Assembly: GCA_964554185.1 (NCBI GenBank)
Contig: CAZKNJ010000010.1
Location: 1-60,447, forward strand
Length of the DNA: 60,447 bases
DNA from: CAZKNJ01 sp964554185
GTDB lineage: Bacteria; 4484-113
Reading direction: 5' to 3'
Shown: piece by piece, positions 53,412 through 60,447 of the stretch
Layout of the letters: each line of letters starts with the position of its first letter
Numbering within the stretch: position 1 is the stretch's first letter
Notes under the pieces: model-generated
Told to the model about the DNA's origin: nothing
Databases searched by the model: none
What the model saw: the letters and a program-made list of their open reading frames with translations, nothing else
Program-made: the position numbers and the translations under genes

Positions 53412-54257
53412 ATGCGGGAAATCCATGTTGATGATATAACCGCGGCAGTTGAAGAGCTGGCGCGCGACGCGGCCTTTGACTTGCCGGAGGACTTCTTCGC
53501 CGCACTGGAAAGGATGCGCGGCAAGGAGGAGTCCGAGCTCGGCCGGCACGTGATTGACCAACTGCTCAAGAACGCGAAGCTGGCGCATGACGAACGGGTG
53601 CCCATGTGCCAGGACACCGGCATGGCCACTGTGTTCGTGGATGTCGGCCAGGACGCGCACATCGTGGGCGGCAGCCTGCGCGAGGCCATCGACGAGGGCG
53701 TGCGCCGCGCCTACGAGAAGCACTACCTGCGCAAGAGCATCTATGAGAACCCGTACAAGCGCGACAAAAACACCGGCGACAACACCCCCTCCATCATCCA
53801 CATTGATCTGGTGCCCGGTGACCAGGTGCATATCCTCTTCGCTGCCAAGGGCGGCGGCAGCGAGAATATGAGCACTGTGCGCATGATGCGCCCGGCCGAC
53901 GGTATTGAGGGCGTGAAGAAGCTCGTGACGGACTGGGTGACCCAGGCCGGCGGCAACCCCTGCCCGCCTATTGTGGTGGGAGTTTGCATCGGAGGCAACT
54001 TCGAGCTTTCGGCCTTGCTGGCCAAGAAAGCGCTAATGCGGCCGGTGGACGACCGCAATCCCGACCCGGAGGTGGCGGCGCTGGAGGATGAGCTGCTGGA
54101 ACTCGTCAATAAGACGGGGGTCGGCCCCGGAGGCTTTGGGGGGACCCAGACCGCCGCAGCGGTCAAGGTGGAAGTGCGCCCTTGCCACATCGCCACCTTC
54201 CCGGTGGCCATAGCCATCCAGTGCAATGCCGCCCGTCATAAGGAGACGGTGCTCTAG
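53412..54257 (+). CDS. Class I fumarase-type hydratase, alpha subunit
   Basis: The product has 281 residues equal to the N-terminal part of class I [4Fe-4S] fumarase or L(+)-tartrate dehydratase alpha subunit. Cluster-type cysteines are in PMCQDTGMA, GVCIGGNFE and RPCHIATFPVA. It should need a beta subunit of about 180-200 residues to act, which usually follows directly; here an unrelated RDD gene follows. The beta subunit must be elsewhere in the genome. It interconverts fumarate and malate if the usual role holds. Confidence 0.92.
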   Translation: MREIHVDDITAAVEELARDAAFDLPEDFFAALERMRGKEESELGRHVIDQLLKNAKLAHDERVPMCQDTGMATVFVDVGQDAHIVGGSLREAIDEGVRRAYEKHYLRKSIYENPYKRDKNTGDNTPSIIHIDLVPGDQVHILFAAKGGGSENMSTVRMMRPADGIEGVKKLVTDWVTQAGGNPCPPIVVGVCIGGNFELSALLAKKALMRPVDDRNPDPEVAALEDELLELVNKTGVGPGGFGGTQTAAAVKVEVRPCHIATFPVAIAIQCNAARHKETVL

Positions 54258-54284
54258 GCTGCGGCGCCTGTGCACCTGGTTTTA

Positions 54285-55166
54285 ATGGAATACGACAGCA
54301 CTAAACGCGCCGAGAATGAGGGCGACACTGCTGCCCAGAGCGGACGGAAGTGTCCGGTTTGCGGCGCAAACATTGTGCCGGATGCAGAAGCCTGCCCCGA
54401 GTGCGGCCAGCGATTCCAGCCGTCAAGTGTGCGTTATCGCTCGGTGGGTGAAGCCTTGGGCGTGCATCCTGAGGATAAGGAGCCGGACTACAAGGCGCAC
54501 CATTCGAACGACTTCGAGAAGAGCGGCGATGCCCCGGAAGCCAGAGCGCAGGGGGAAGAGGAGCAGCGGGTTGCTGCTGAACAGCGCCGCGCTATGGAGC
54601 AGCCCCGGCAGGAATTGCCGGAGGATGAAGGTTCGCAGTTTCGCTATCTCTTTACCCCTCAAGTGGTGGAAGCTCAGGTTAAGCCCGCCAGCCTTGGCAA
54701 GCGGACGCTGGCGCTAGCGCTGGACTGGGTGACGGTTTACCTGGTTTTTACCATCGTGCTCTACTTCATCGGTGCTGAGACCGTGGTCGCGGAGGTGGAG
54801 AGTATCTTCTTGGAGAGAGGATGGGCGGCCTTCGCCGATCCTGAAGCGTTGCCCGCCGGCGTGGGGCATGCTATGGAGCTTCTGACGGTTTTGATACTTG
54901 CGCTGCTGATTGGGCTGTACGCCGTTTTCACCGCCTACGGCGGTAGCACTCCCGGCAAAGCCATCATGGGCATCAAGGTAACCAAGTTTGACGGTAGCGA
55001 AGTAGGGTTGGGCGCAGCGCTTCTGCGGTCAGCTTTCCTGTGGGTATTCACCTACCTGACGATGGGGCTATACCTGGTGTTTGCCGGCCTGTACTGCCTG
55101 ATTGACCCGTACGGGCGCTCTGTGCACGACATCGTTGCCGGTACACGGGTTACGCGCCGAAGCTGA
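54285..55166 (+). CDS. RDD-family membrane protein with N-terminal zinc ribbon
   Basis: The product has 293 residues from ATG 54285; a GTG five codons earlier is equally possible, and neither has a ribosome site. A zinc ribbon (CPVCG about 25, CPEC about 40) is followed by about 80 charged residues with a Glu/Arg/Gln-rich helix. The RDD domain follows (about 135-290, LGKRTLALALDWVTVYLVF, then YGGSTPGKAIMGIKV) with three or four helices. RDD proteins are poorly known; some affect ion transport. Confidence 0.85.
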   Translation: MEYDSTKRAENEGDTAAQSGRKCPVCGANIVPDAEACPECGQRFQPSSVRYRSVGEALGVHPEDKEPDYKAHHSNDFEKSGDAPEARAQGEEEQRVAAEQRRAMEQPRQELPEDEGSQFRYLFTPQVVEAQVKPASLGKRTLALALDWVTVYLVFTIVLYFIGAETVVAEVESIFLERGWAAFADPEALPAGVGHAMELLTVLILALLIGLYAVFTAYGGSTPGKAIMGIKVTKFDGSEVGLGAALLRSAFLWVFTYLTMGLYLVFAGLYCLIDPYGRSVHDIVAGTRVTRRS

Positions 55167-55240
55167 GAGAAACGGCACCTACAGCTCGATTCATCCCATT
55201 TTCGTGCACTGGAGCTAGTGACTTAGCCGCCACCAGAGTG

Positions 55241-55246
55241 TAGAAT
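55241..55246 (+). promoter_or_regulatory. -10 for pyrG
   Basis: TAGAAT, 33 bases before the ATG. No Shine-Dalgarno is clear in the leader. Confidence 0.45.
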
Positions 55247-55279
55247 AGGGCGACAAATCCACATTTCGCGAGCTGCTAG

Positions 55280-56884
55280 ATGACCAGATTCGTCTTCGTA
55301 ACCGGCGGTAACGTAAGTTCAATCGGCAAGGGCATTCTGTCCGCCTCGGTTGGGCTGCTGTTTAAGAGCGCGGGCTACAAAGTGACCGCGCTGAAGTTCG
55401 ACCCCTATGTGAATGTTGACGCCGGGACTATGAACCCCATCCAGCACGGCGAAGTCTTCGTCACCGACGACGGCGCCGAAACCGACCTGGACCTGGGCCA
55501 CTACGAGCGCTTCCTGGACGAAGACTTGCGCAAATACAACAACGTGACCACCGGCCAGATTTACGAGTCTGTGATAATGAAGGAGCGGCGTGGCGATTAT
55601 CTGGGCAAGTGCGTTCAGGTGATTCCCCACGTCACCGACGAGATAAAGCACCGCATCACCGTTGCCGCCAGGCGTTCGCAGGCGGACGTGGTGCTGGTGG
55701 AGGTCGGCGGCACGGTGGGCGACATTGAGGGTCTGCCATACCTGGAAGCCATCCGCCAGTACCGCAACGATGTCGGCCGCAACAACGCGGTCAACATCCA
55801 CGTGACGCTGATACCTTTTCTGCACCCCGGCGGCGAGCTGAAAACCAAGCTCACGCAGCACTCGGTGAAGGAGCTTCGCTCCATCGGCATCCAGCCCGAC
55901 CTGATTCTGGCGCGAACCCATGTGCCCATCACCCCGGATATGAAGGAGAAGATCAGCCTGTTCTGCGACGTTCCCGTCGAGTGCGTGATCGAGGGACTGG
56001 ACGTGGACAGCATCTACCGCGTCCCGCTGATGCTCAATGCCCAACGCATCACCGACCTGGTAAGCGAGAGGCTGGGCCTTAAGAGCTGCCAGCCCCGAAT
56101 GGACGAATGGCAAGCCTTCTTGGATAAGCAGGCCAGCTGCGAAGGCAAGGTGAAGATAGCGATCGTCGGCAAGTACACAGCGCTGAAGGACGCTTATATG
56201 TCCATCCTGGAGTCGCTCACCCACGCAGCGATCCACCACGGCGTTGAGTTCGATTTGGTGTGGGTGGATGCCGAGAAGCTCACCGAAGATAACTGCGCCC
56301 GCCACCTGGCGAACGCCCACGGTGTTCTCGTTCCCTACGGCTTCGGGTATCGGGGTATTGAGGGCAAGATACTGGCGGCGAAGTTCGCCCGCGAGAACGA
56401 CATCCCATACTTGGGGCTATGCCTGGGGATGCAGATTGCCGTGATTGAGTTCGCCCGCAATGTCTGCGGTCTTGAGAACGCGAACTCCAGCGAGTTCGAT
56501 GAGAGCTGCCCGCACCCGGTCATCGATTACCTGCCGGCGCAGCGCGACATTACTGACATGGGCGGTACGATGCGCCTGGGCAAGTACCCCTGCGAGCTTC
56601 AGCCCCGCACAGTCTCGCGAAAGCTCTACCAGCGCGCGAAAGTCTGGGAACGCCACCGCCACCGCTACGAGGTTAATCCGAAGTACCACGAGACGCTGCA
56701 AAAGCATGGCATGGTATTCAGCGGCCTGTCCCCGGACGGGATGCTCGTGGAGTTGATGGAATACCGGGACCACCCGTACTTTGTGGCGTCCCAGTTCCAC
56801 CCCGAGTTCAAGAGCCGGCCGCTGCGCCCGCACCCGTTGTTCGCCGGTTTCGTTGGCGCGGCGAAGAGCATCGCCGGTTGCTAG
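55280..56884 (+). CDS. pyrG: CTP synthase
   Basis: The product has 534 residues, the normal length. The amidoligase domain has VTGGNVSSIGKGI at the N terminus and KFDPYVNVDAGTMNP. The glutaminase domain has the nucleophile cysteine in YLGLCLGMQ and the His/Glu pair in QFHPEFKSRP. It makes CTP from UTP, ATP and glutamine. It stands alone and is convergent with the PKD lipoprotein gene. Confidence 0.97.
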   Translation: MTRFVFVTGGNVSSIGKGILSASVGLLFKSAGYKVTALKFDPYVNVDAGTMNPIQHGEVFVTDDGAETDLDLGHYERFLDEDLRKYNNVTTGQIYESVIMKERRGDYLGKCVQVIPHVTDEIKHRITVAARRSQADVVLVEVGGTVGDIEGLPYLEAIRQYRNDVGRNNAVNIHVTLIPFLHPGGELKTKLTQHSVKELRSIGIQPDLILARTHVPITPDMKEKISLFCDVPVECVIEGLDVDSIYRVPLMLNAQRITDLVSERLGLKSCQPRMDEWQAFLDKQASCEGKVKIAIVGKYTALKDAYMSILESLTHAAIHHGVEFDLVWVDAEKLTEDNCARHLANAHGVLVPYGFGYRGIEGKILAAKFARENDIPYLGLCLGMQIAVIEFARNVCGLENANSSEFDESCPHPVIDYLPAQRDITDMGGTMRLGKYPCELQPRTVSRKLYQRAKVWERHRHRYEVNPKYHETLQKHGMVFSGLSPDGMLVELMEYRDHPYFVASQFHPEFKSRPLRPHPLFAGFVGAAKSIAGC

Positions 56885-56910
56885 CGTAATCAGTCTCCCC
56901 AATCCGTCGC

Positions 56911-58713
56911 CTACATAGGCGGTGGCGGTACTTCAGTAACTTCGTACTCGAATTCAAACACGTCGCTGCCGAAGTCGTTCACGGCTTCAAGCTGGCAGTT
57001 GAACACCCCCGTGTAACTCGGTAGCAGCAGGACGACAGGAATGCCCTCCATTACGTACGGCGGCGAAGGAGCGAAAATATCGAAGAACGTCCAGGTCCAG
57101 GTCATCGGGAAGTCACCGGTCACGTCCGCGAAGTACCAGCAAAGGTGGCCACCTATGGTTGAGGTCCAGAGGACCCGGGCTATATGCGGAGCTTTGCCGA
57201 CATAGAAGTTGAACCAGGTCGTTGCGTCGCCGAAGTCGTTTGATATTTTCACATTGCACAGGTAATTTCCCGCCCTAGTCAGGTTCACTACCGGCGTGGC
57301 GTCCCCGGACACTGTTGGATCTCCCATGTTCTTGAAGTTCCACAGGTACTCCATTGGAGAAGTGCCGAGAACCGAAGAGTTGAAGTTCACGGAACTGCCC
57401 AGTGTTCCTTTGGCGGGCGTGACAGCAATTATGGTGGGTGGGAAGCCCGCTGTTACGGTGAAGGTGTGGAGTGCGGAGCCGTGCGCATTAGAGACCTGCA
57501 AGTTAACGTTGTGCGTGCCGGCCGCGTCAAACTCCACTGTGGGTCGCGCCAGCGCGCTGGTTTGCGGGAAGGCGCTAGTGCCGAAATCCCAGCTGTACGC
57601 CAGCGGCGCCGTGCCACTGGCGGTGGCGGAAAACTCCACCCGTTGCCCGCACACGGCGAAGTCGGGGCCCGCTGTGCTGATGGTCGGCGGAACGCCGACG
57701 CTGACCGCGAAGTTCTGCGTAGCCGAGCCAAAGGTATTGCTGACTGTGAGCCGGCCGTTGAACATCCCCTGGCGCACCAGCTCTACCGCAACTTCTGGCT
57801 CGCTAGAGCGGGTAGGGCTTAGCCCATTGGTTAGTATCCACTCGTAAGTCAGTGGCTCTGCGCCTTCCACCATCGCGCTGGCGGTGCCGGTGTCGCCCAC
57901 CTTGCCGCTGGGAACGCTCACCGAGATAATGCGCGGCGGCTGGAACTGCACGATATTCGACAGCTCTCCCGCCACTCCCTCGCCGTCAAGCGCTGCTACT
58001 GCGATATCCACCCACTCCTCAGTGCCTTCGTACTGGAACTGGTACCGGAGTACTCCGTCAATCGGGAACTCGGGAGTCTCCTGATTGATGGCTTCCTCCC
58101 GCGCCACCGGCCCCAGCTCGTTGAACTCCATTTCGTCCGTGTAACTGCGTACGGAGAAGCCCGCCAGCTCGCTGCCGTAGTGCCGCGCAATGGCAGTGAC
58201 GTCCGCAATATCAACCACTCCGTTGCCGCTGGTATCCAGCCGCGCGGCGATAGGCGCTTCTTCACCCACAAGCTCCAGGTAGTGCTCAGCCAAAGTCACG
58301 ATGTCGTCGGTGTCCACTATGCCGTCCAGGTTGTAGTCCGCGTAATGCTGGAAGCTCCAGGTGAACCAGCCGATCTGATCGTCATCCACCGAATACGCCA
58401 GGTCGGTGATGGCGCTATGCTCGCTGTCCGGCGGAGCCTGCGTTACCTTGTCAGGCATCAGCGCAACCATCGCCTCGCGCAGTGACGCCTTCAGGGTTAG
58501 CCAGGTATCCGGCTCCACGCCCGCAGGGGCGGTCATCGTGTCCAGCCGCGCAAGCTCGGCAGCAAGCGTGCTGGAGGTGTCTTGGGGCGCAGGCGTAGTT
58601 GCCGCCGGGCTGCCATTATTGGTGGCAACAGGCGTCTGCGCGCCCCCGCCGCCTCCGCACGAGGCCGCAGCAATAACAACGATGCTAACTAGGAATAAGA
58701 ATAAGCGGTTCAT
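56911..58713 (-). CDS. Lipoprotein with dockerin-like and multiple PKD domains
   Basis: The product has 600 residues from ATG 58713 (GGAGG eight bases upstream). The lipoprotein signal ends IVVIAAASC, then a Gly run. After a helical region come two calcium loops, DYNLDGIVDTDD and DTSGNGVVDIAD, at about 125-185, as in dockerins. A fibronectin-like part (to about 275) is followed by four PKD-like units (about 280-560) with YEWILTNGLSP, YSWDFGTSAFPQ, YLWNFKNMG and WTWTFFDIF in the core strands. It is a longer paralogue of the gene at 39744-41402. Confidence 0.88.
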   Translation of the reverse strand: MNRLFLFLVSIVVIAAASCGGGGGAQTPVATNNGSPAATTPAPQDTSSTLAAELARLDTMTAPAGVEPDTWLTLKASLREAMVALMPDKVTQAPPDSEHSAITDLAYSVDDDQIGWFTWSFQHYADYNLDGIVDTDDIVTLAEHYLELVGEEAPIAARLDTSGNGVVDIADVTAIARHYGSELAGFSVRSYTDEMEFNELGPVAREEAINQETPEFPIDGVLRYQFQYEGTEEWVDIAVAALDGEGVAGELSNIVQFQPPRIISVSVPSGKVGDTGTASAMVEGAEPLTYEWILTNGLSPTRSSEPEVAVELVRQGMFNGRLTVSNTFGSATQNFAVSVGVPPTISTAGPDFAVCGQRVEFSATASGTAPLAYSWDFGTSAFPQTSALARPTVEFDAAGTHNVNLQVSNAHGSALHTFTVTAGFPPTIIAVTPAKGTLGSSVNFNSSVLGTSPMEYLWNFKNMGDPTVSGDATPVVNLTRAGNYLCNVKISNDFGDATTWFNFYVGKAPHIARVLWTSTIGGHLCWYFADVTGDFPMTWTWTFFDIFAPSPPYVMEGIPVVLLLPSYTGVFNCQLEAVNDFGSDVFEFEYEVTEVPPPPM

Positions 58714-58839
58714 ATAAAGCCTCCAATAACGTCGCTGGCAGCCGCACAGCCGACTATCGGATAACGAGCGAAACCGTGCCTGACCCATTCGGTCGGCAGT
58801 CTGGCGTCAGGCCGCACATTCCCCTTTGCGGCCACTCGC
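58714..58839 (-). promoter_or_regulatory. Long 5' leader of the PKD lipoprotein gene
   Basis: The nearest -10 (TATAAT, plus-strand 58840-58845) lies 126 bases before the ATG. The leader contains GGCCGC-12-GCGGCC and other GC-rich inverted parts. No known regulatory RNA is recognised. Confidence 0.35.
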
Positions 58840-58906
58840 ATTATACCCCAATCCACTGGTGAAGTCAGCACACTCTCCACCGTCATTCCTAATATGCCGC
58901 CGGGTC

Positions 58907-59527
58907 TCACCGCCCGCCGAGTATCACCAGCCCCAGGCCGAATACCGCCGCGGCGCCCACCACCCAGGTGGTGGCATCCTCCAGGATGAAACCCATCTTC
59001 GCGCCCACCACCATCACCACGGCGCCCAGCAGCAGCCCTCCGAAAATGAGCATCGGGCGGTTAATTTCCCGAGTGATATAGGCATCGCCGTGCCGAACCC
59101 GCGTCTCGGGAAAGGGGTCTTCGTCCTCCGGCAGGAAGAACTTCGGGGCATGCTTCTCGTATCCCACCTTCTCCTGCGCGATGGCCTGGAGGATGAATAG
59201 GTCCTTGATCTGCTCCGCCGTAAGCCGGTCAAACAGCCTGGGATCAACCTCCTGCATCAGCTCCGGGTACATCAGGTGGGACATTGACGGTGCTTCCACA
59301 TCCGGCCCGTACTTGCGCTTGAACGCGTCCTGGAAGTCCTTCCCCGGCTCCGGCGTAAGGTTCACCCGCGCCGCCTCGAACTTGCGCACCCAGTCTTCCA
59401 CTTCCGCCACACTCACTCCCAGCGAAGCCGCCACCGACGCCACCGGCTCGCGGGCGCGCACGCGCACAACCGCAGCCCGTTTCTGTTCGGAAGTGATGCG
59501 TGGTTGGCCGCCTCCATTCTGGCGCAT
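58907..59527 (-). CDS. Membrane-anchored HTH protein, unknown
   Basis: The product has 206 residues. The N-terminal 50 residues read as a helix-turn-helix of the transposase/IS-type (ITSEQKRAAVVRVR, then SVAASLGVSVAEVEDWVRKF). An acidic, aromatic middle follows with no clear fold. The last 50 residues form two membrane helices (about 153-175 and 183-203) in a short hairpin. GGAGGCGAGAGGA precedes the ATG. It lies 61 bases after ribH and may be co-transcribed. Confidence 0.75.
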   Translation of the reverse strand: MRQNGGGQPRITSEQKRAAVVRVRAREPVASVAASLGVSVAEVEDWVRKFEAARVNLTPEPGKDFQDAFKRKYGPDVEAPSMSHLMYPELMQEVDPRLFDRLTAEQIKDLFILQAIAQEKVGYEKHAPKFFLPEDEDPFPETRVRHGDAYITREINRPMLIFGGLLLGAVVMVVGAKMGFILEDATTWVVGAAAVFGLGLVILGGR

Positions 59528-59588
59528 TCCTCTCGCCTCCTTATCGTTGCCGCCCCGCGTTCCGCCGGGCGCATTTGGCTATACCGCG

Positions 59589-60062
59589 CTACTCGGCTAT
59601 GTGGCGGTAAACCGCGATGGTTTCCAGCAGGCTCTCCATCGCGTCCGCGCCTTTGTTGCCGGACTTGGTGCCGGCGCGCTCCAGCGCGGTTTCCAGCGTC
59701 GGCGTGGTGAGGATGCCGAAGCCGATGGGCACGTCCTTCTTCATCGCCAGCGACGCGCAGCCCTTCGCCACTTCGCTCGCCAGCAGCTTGTAGTGGTCGG
59801 TGTGCCCTTCAATCAGGCAGCCCAGCGCGAGCACTCCGTCGTAGCCGCCCTTCTTGATGAGCCGCGCCACCGTGCCGGGAATCTCAAAGCTGCCGGGCAC
59901 CCAGTGGATGTCCACCTCGCATTCCTCGGCGCTCAGGCGCTCCAGCTTGTCCAGCGCGCCCGCGAGCAGCTCCTTGGTCACGAGCTCGTTGAACCGCGAG
60001 CAGACGATTGCGATGTTCAGCCCTTTGGCGATGATGCGCGCCTTGTATTCCTTCACGGCCAT
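59589..60062 (-). CDS. ribH: 6,7-dimethyl-8-ribityllumazine synthase
   Basis: The product has 157 residues. It has IAIVCSRFNELVTKELLAGA at the start, the substrate loop WVPGSFEIPG, ALGCLIEGHTDHYK and PIGFGILTT. It makes the riboflavin precursor in icosahedral or pentameric shells. ATG 60062 is chosen for AAGGAGGA nine bases upstream; the frame extends further up into the promoter. No other rib genes and no FMN riboswitch are nearby. Confidence 0.95.
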   Translation of the reverse strand: MAVKEYKARIIAKGLNIAIVCSRFNELVTKELLAGALDKLERLSAEECEVDIHWVPGSFEIPGTVARLIKKGGYDGVLALGCLIEGHTDHYKLLASEVAKGCASLAMKKDVPIGFGILTTPTLETALERAGTKSGNKGADAMESLLETIAVYRHIAE

Positions 60063-60102
60063 GGTGGTCCTCCTTTGCACCCGGCTCGCTGCCGGCGTCA
60101 CT

Positions 60103-60111
60103 ATTATAGCA
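60103..60111 (-). promoter_or_regulatory. Extended -10 for ribH, overlapping an upstream stop codon
   Basis: TGc-TATAAT on the minus strand, 40 bases before the ATG. The hexamer overlaps the stop codon (60104-60106) of the preceding gene. Confidence 0.6.
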
Positions 60112-60424
60112 GGGGCGGGGAGGGCGGCAGTTCGTCGTAGGTAGCGTCCTGTGGATTGTCCCAAAGCGCAGCGAGTTCTGGCGCAGTCCGCTCATTGAGC
60201 ACGGGAGGGCAGGAGTCCCACTCCTCTAGAAGTGCTTCTAATCGGTCCACCGTTCTCAGGTCTGGGTTGAATCTCTCAGTTAGCCAGCGTCTGTAAGTCG
60301 AGGGGCTCACGCCCAGATACTTCGCAGCGAATCCGCTCATGGAGATGCCAATCATCTTCCGCCACCCCTCAAGTTCACGAGGAATCTGCCAAATAAGCTC
60401 GGTTGCTGTTGGCGTTATCTCCAT
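60104..60424 (-). CDS. XRE-like helix-turn-helix protein
   Basis: The product has 106 residues. Residues about 15-65 look like an XRE-type HTH (WRKMIGISMSGFAAKYLGVS, then PSTYRRWLTERFNPDLRTVD). The acidic C terminus is short, without an obvious toxin or antitoxin fold. GC is a little lower than around it. Leaderless: TGg-TATAAT, CCGATT, ATG. The gene before it is outside the window, so a toxin-antitoxin pairing cannot be checked. Confidence 0.78.
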   Translation of the reverse strand: MEITPTATELIWQIPRELEGWRKMIGISMSGFAAKYLGVSPSTYRRWLTERFNPDLRTVDRLEALLEEWDSCPPVLNERTAPELAALWDNPQDATYDELPPSPPLL

Positions 60425-60430
60425 AATCGG

Positions 60431-60439
60431 ATTATACCA
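60431..60439 (-). promoter_or_regulatory. Leaderless extended -10 for the XRE-like gene
   Basis: TGg-TATAAT on the minus strand, then CCGATT, then ATG at 60424. Confidence 0.7.
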
Positions 60440-60447
60440 GCGCAATG

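Noticed and set aside
59589..60110. FMN riboswitch before ribH
   Set aside because: The leader is only about 30-35 bases long, too short for the RFN element.

Overview
The window is about 60 kb of a high-GC bacterial genome (around 60% GC by eye) from a draft or metagenome assembly. A run of exactly 100 N at 19797-19896 is a scaffold gap that cuts two genes. About 62 protein genes fill nearly the whole length on both strands. I see no rRNA, tRNA, CRISPR, transposase or phage module. Lipobox lipoproteins with dockerin-like and PKD domains, a secreted tricorn-type protease, ferredoxin-dependent 2-oxoacid oxidation and very frequent leaderless promoters suggest an uncultured bacterial lineage. 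The promoter style recalls Deinococcota and relatives, but I cannot assign a phylum from this window.

Layout. 13-6711 (-): aconitase, two small proteins of unknown function, a GlmL/MutL-family ATPase, a polytopic membrane protein and a barrel-sandwich/KOW protein, probably one operon. 6825-11996 (+): hybrid sensor kinase, two GNAT acetyltransferases, a secreted protein. 12137-15322 (-): korDABC for 2-oxoglutarate:ferredoxin oxidoreductase, then a holin-like small membrane protein. 15470-18446: neuB plus a UDP-sugar 4,6-dehydratase, divergent from a DMT-type permease. 18447-23670: HAD hydrolase, a gap-truncated secreted protein, two VOC proteins, GNAT, TrmO, MFS, gamma-glutamylcyclotransferase. 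23715-26584 (+): ybaB-recR-lipA, then pfkB. 26598-31594 (-): serine-pathway set (aminotransferase, serA, DUF1015) and mnmE. 31631-32333 (+): two small zinc-knuckle membrane proteins. 32337-39657 (-): peptide ABC importer with two tandem binding proteins but no ATPase, glycosyltransferase, NadX-like dehydrogenase. 39744-48134: PKD lipoprotein, tgt-rluD-rbgA, a 53-residue membrane protein, tricorn-like protease. 48242-56884 (mostly +): sucCD, a lower-GC ABC pair, Big-domain lipoprotein, fumarase alpha subunit, RDD protein, pyrG. 56911-60424 (-): second PKD lipoprotein, HTH-membrane protein, ribH, XRE-like regulator.

How the genes work together. Aconitase, KOR, succinyl-CoA synthetase and a fumarase alpha subunit give pieces of a ferredoxin-linked TCA cycle. 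PfkB and the serine pathway cover central carbon and amino acid supply. MnmE, Tgt, RluD, TrmO and RbgA cover RNA and ribosome maturation.

The strongest unusual signals are these. (1) A promoter grammar in which an extended -10 (TGn-TAnnnT) sits 6-9 bases before the start codon at 16 genes, so their mRNAs should be leaderless; the other transcripts carry a Shine-Dalgarno. (2) A GlmL/MutL operon with no mutase subunits. (3) A low-GC ABC pair with a degenerate ATPase, bracketed by 14-bp direct repeats that carry the -10. (4) Two neighbouring small proteins with zinc knuckles split across a membrane hairpin.
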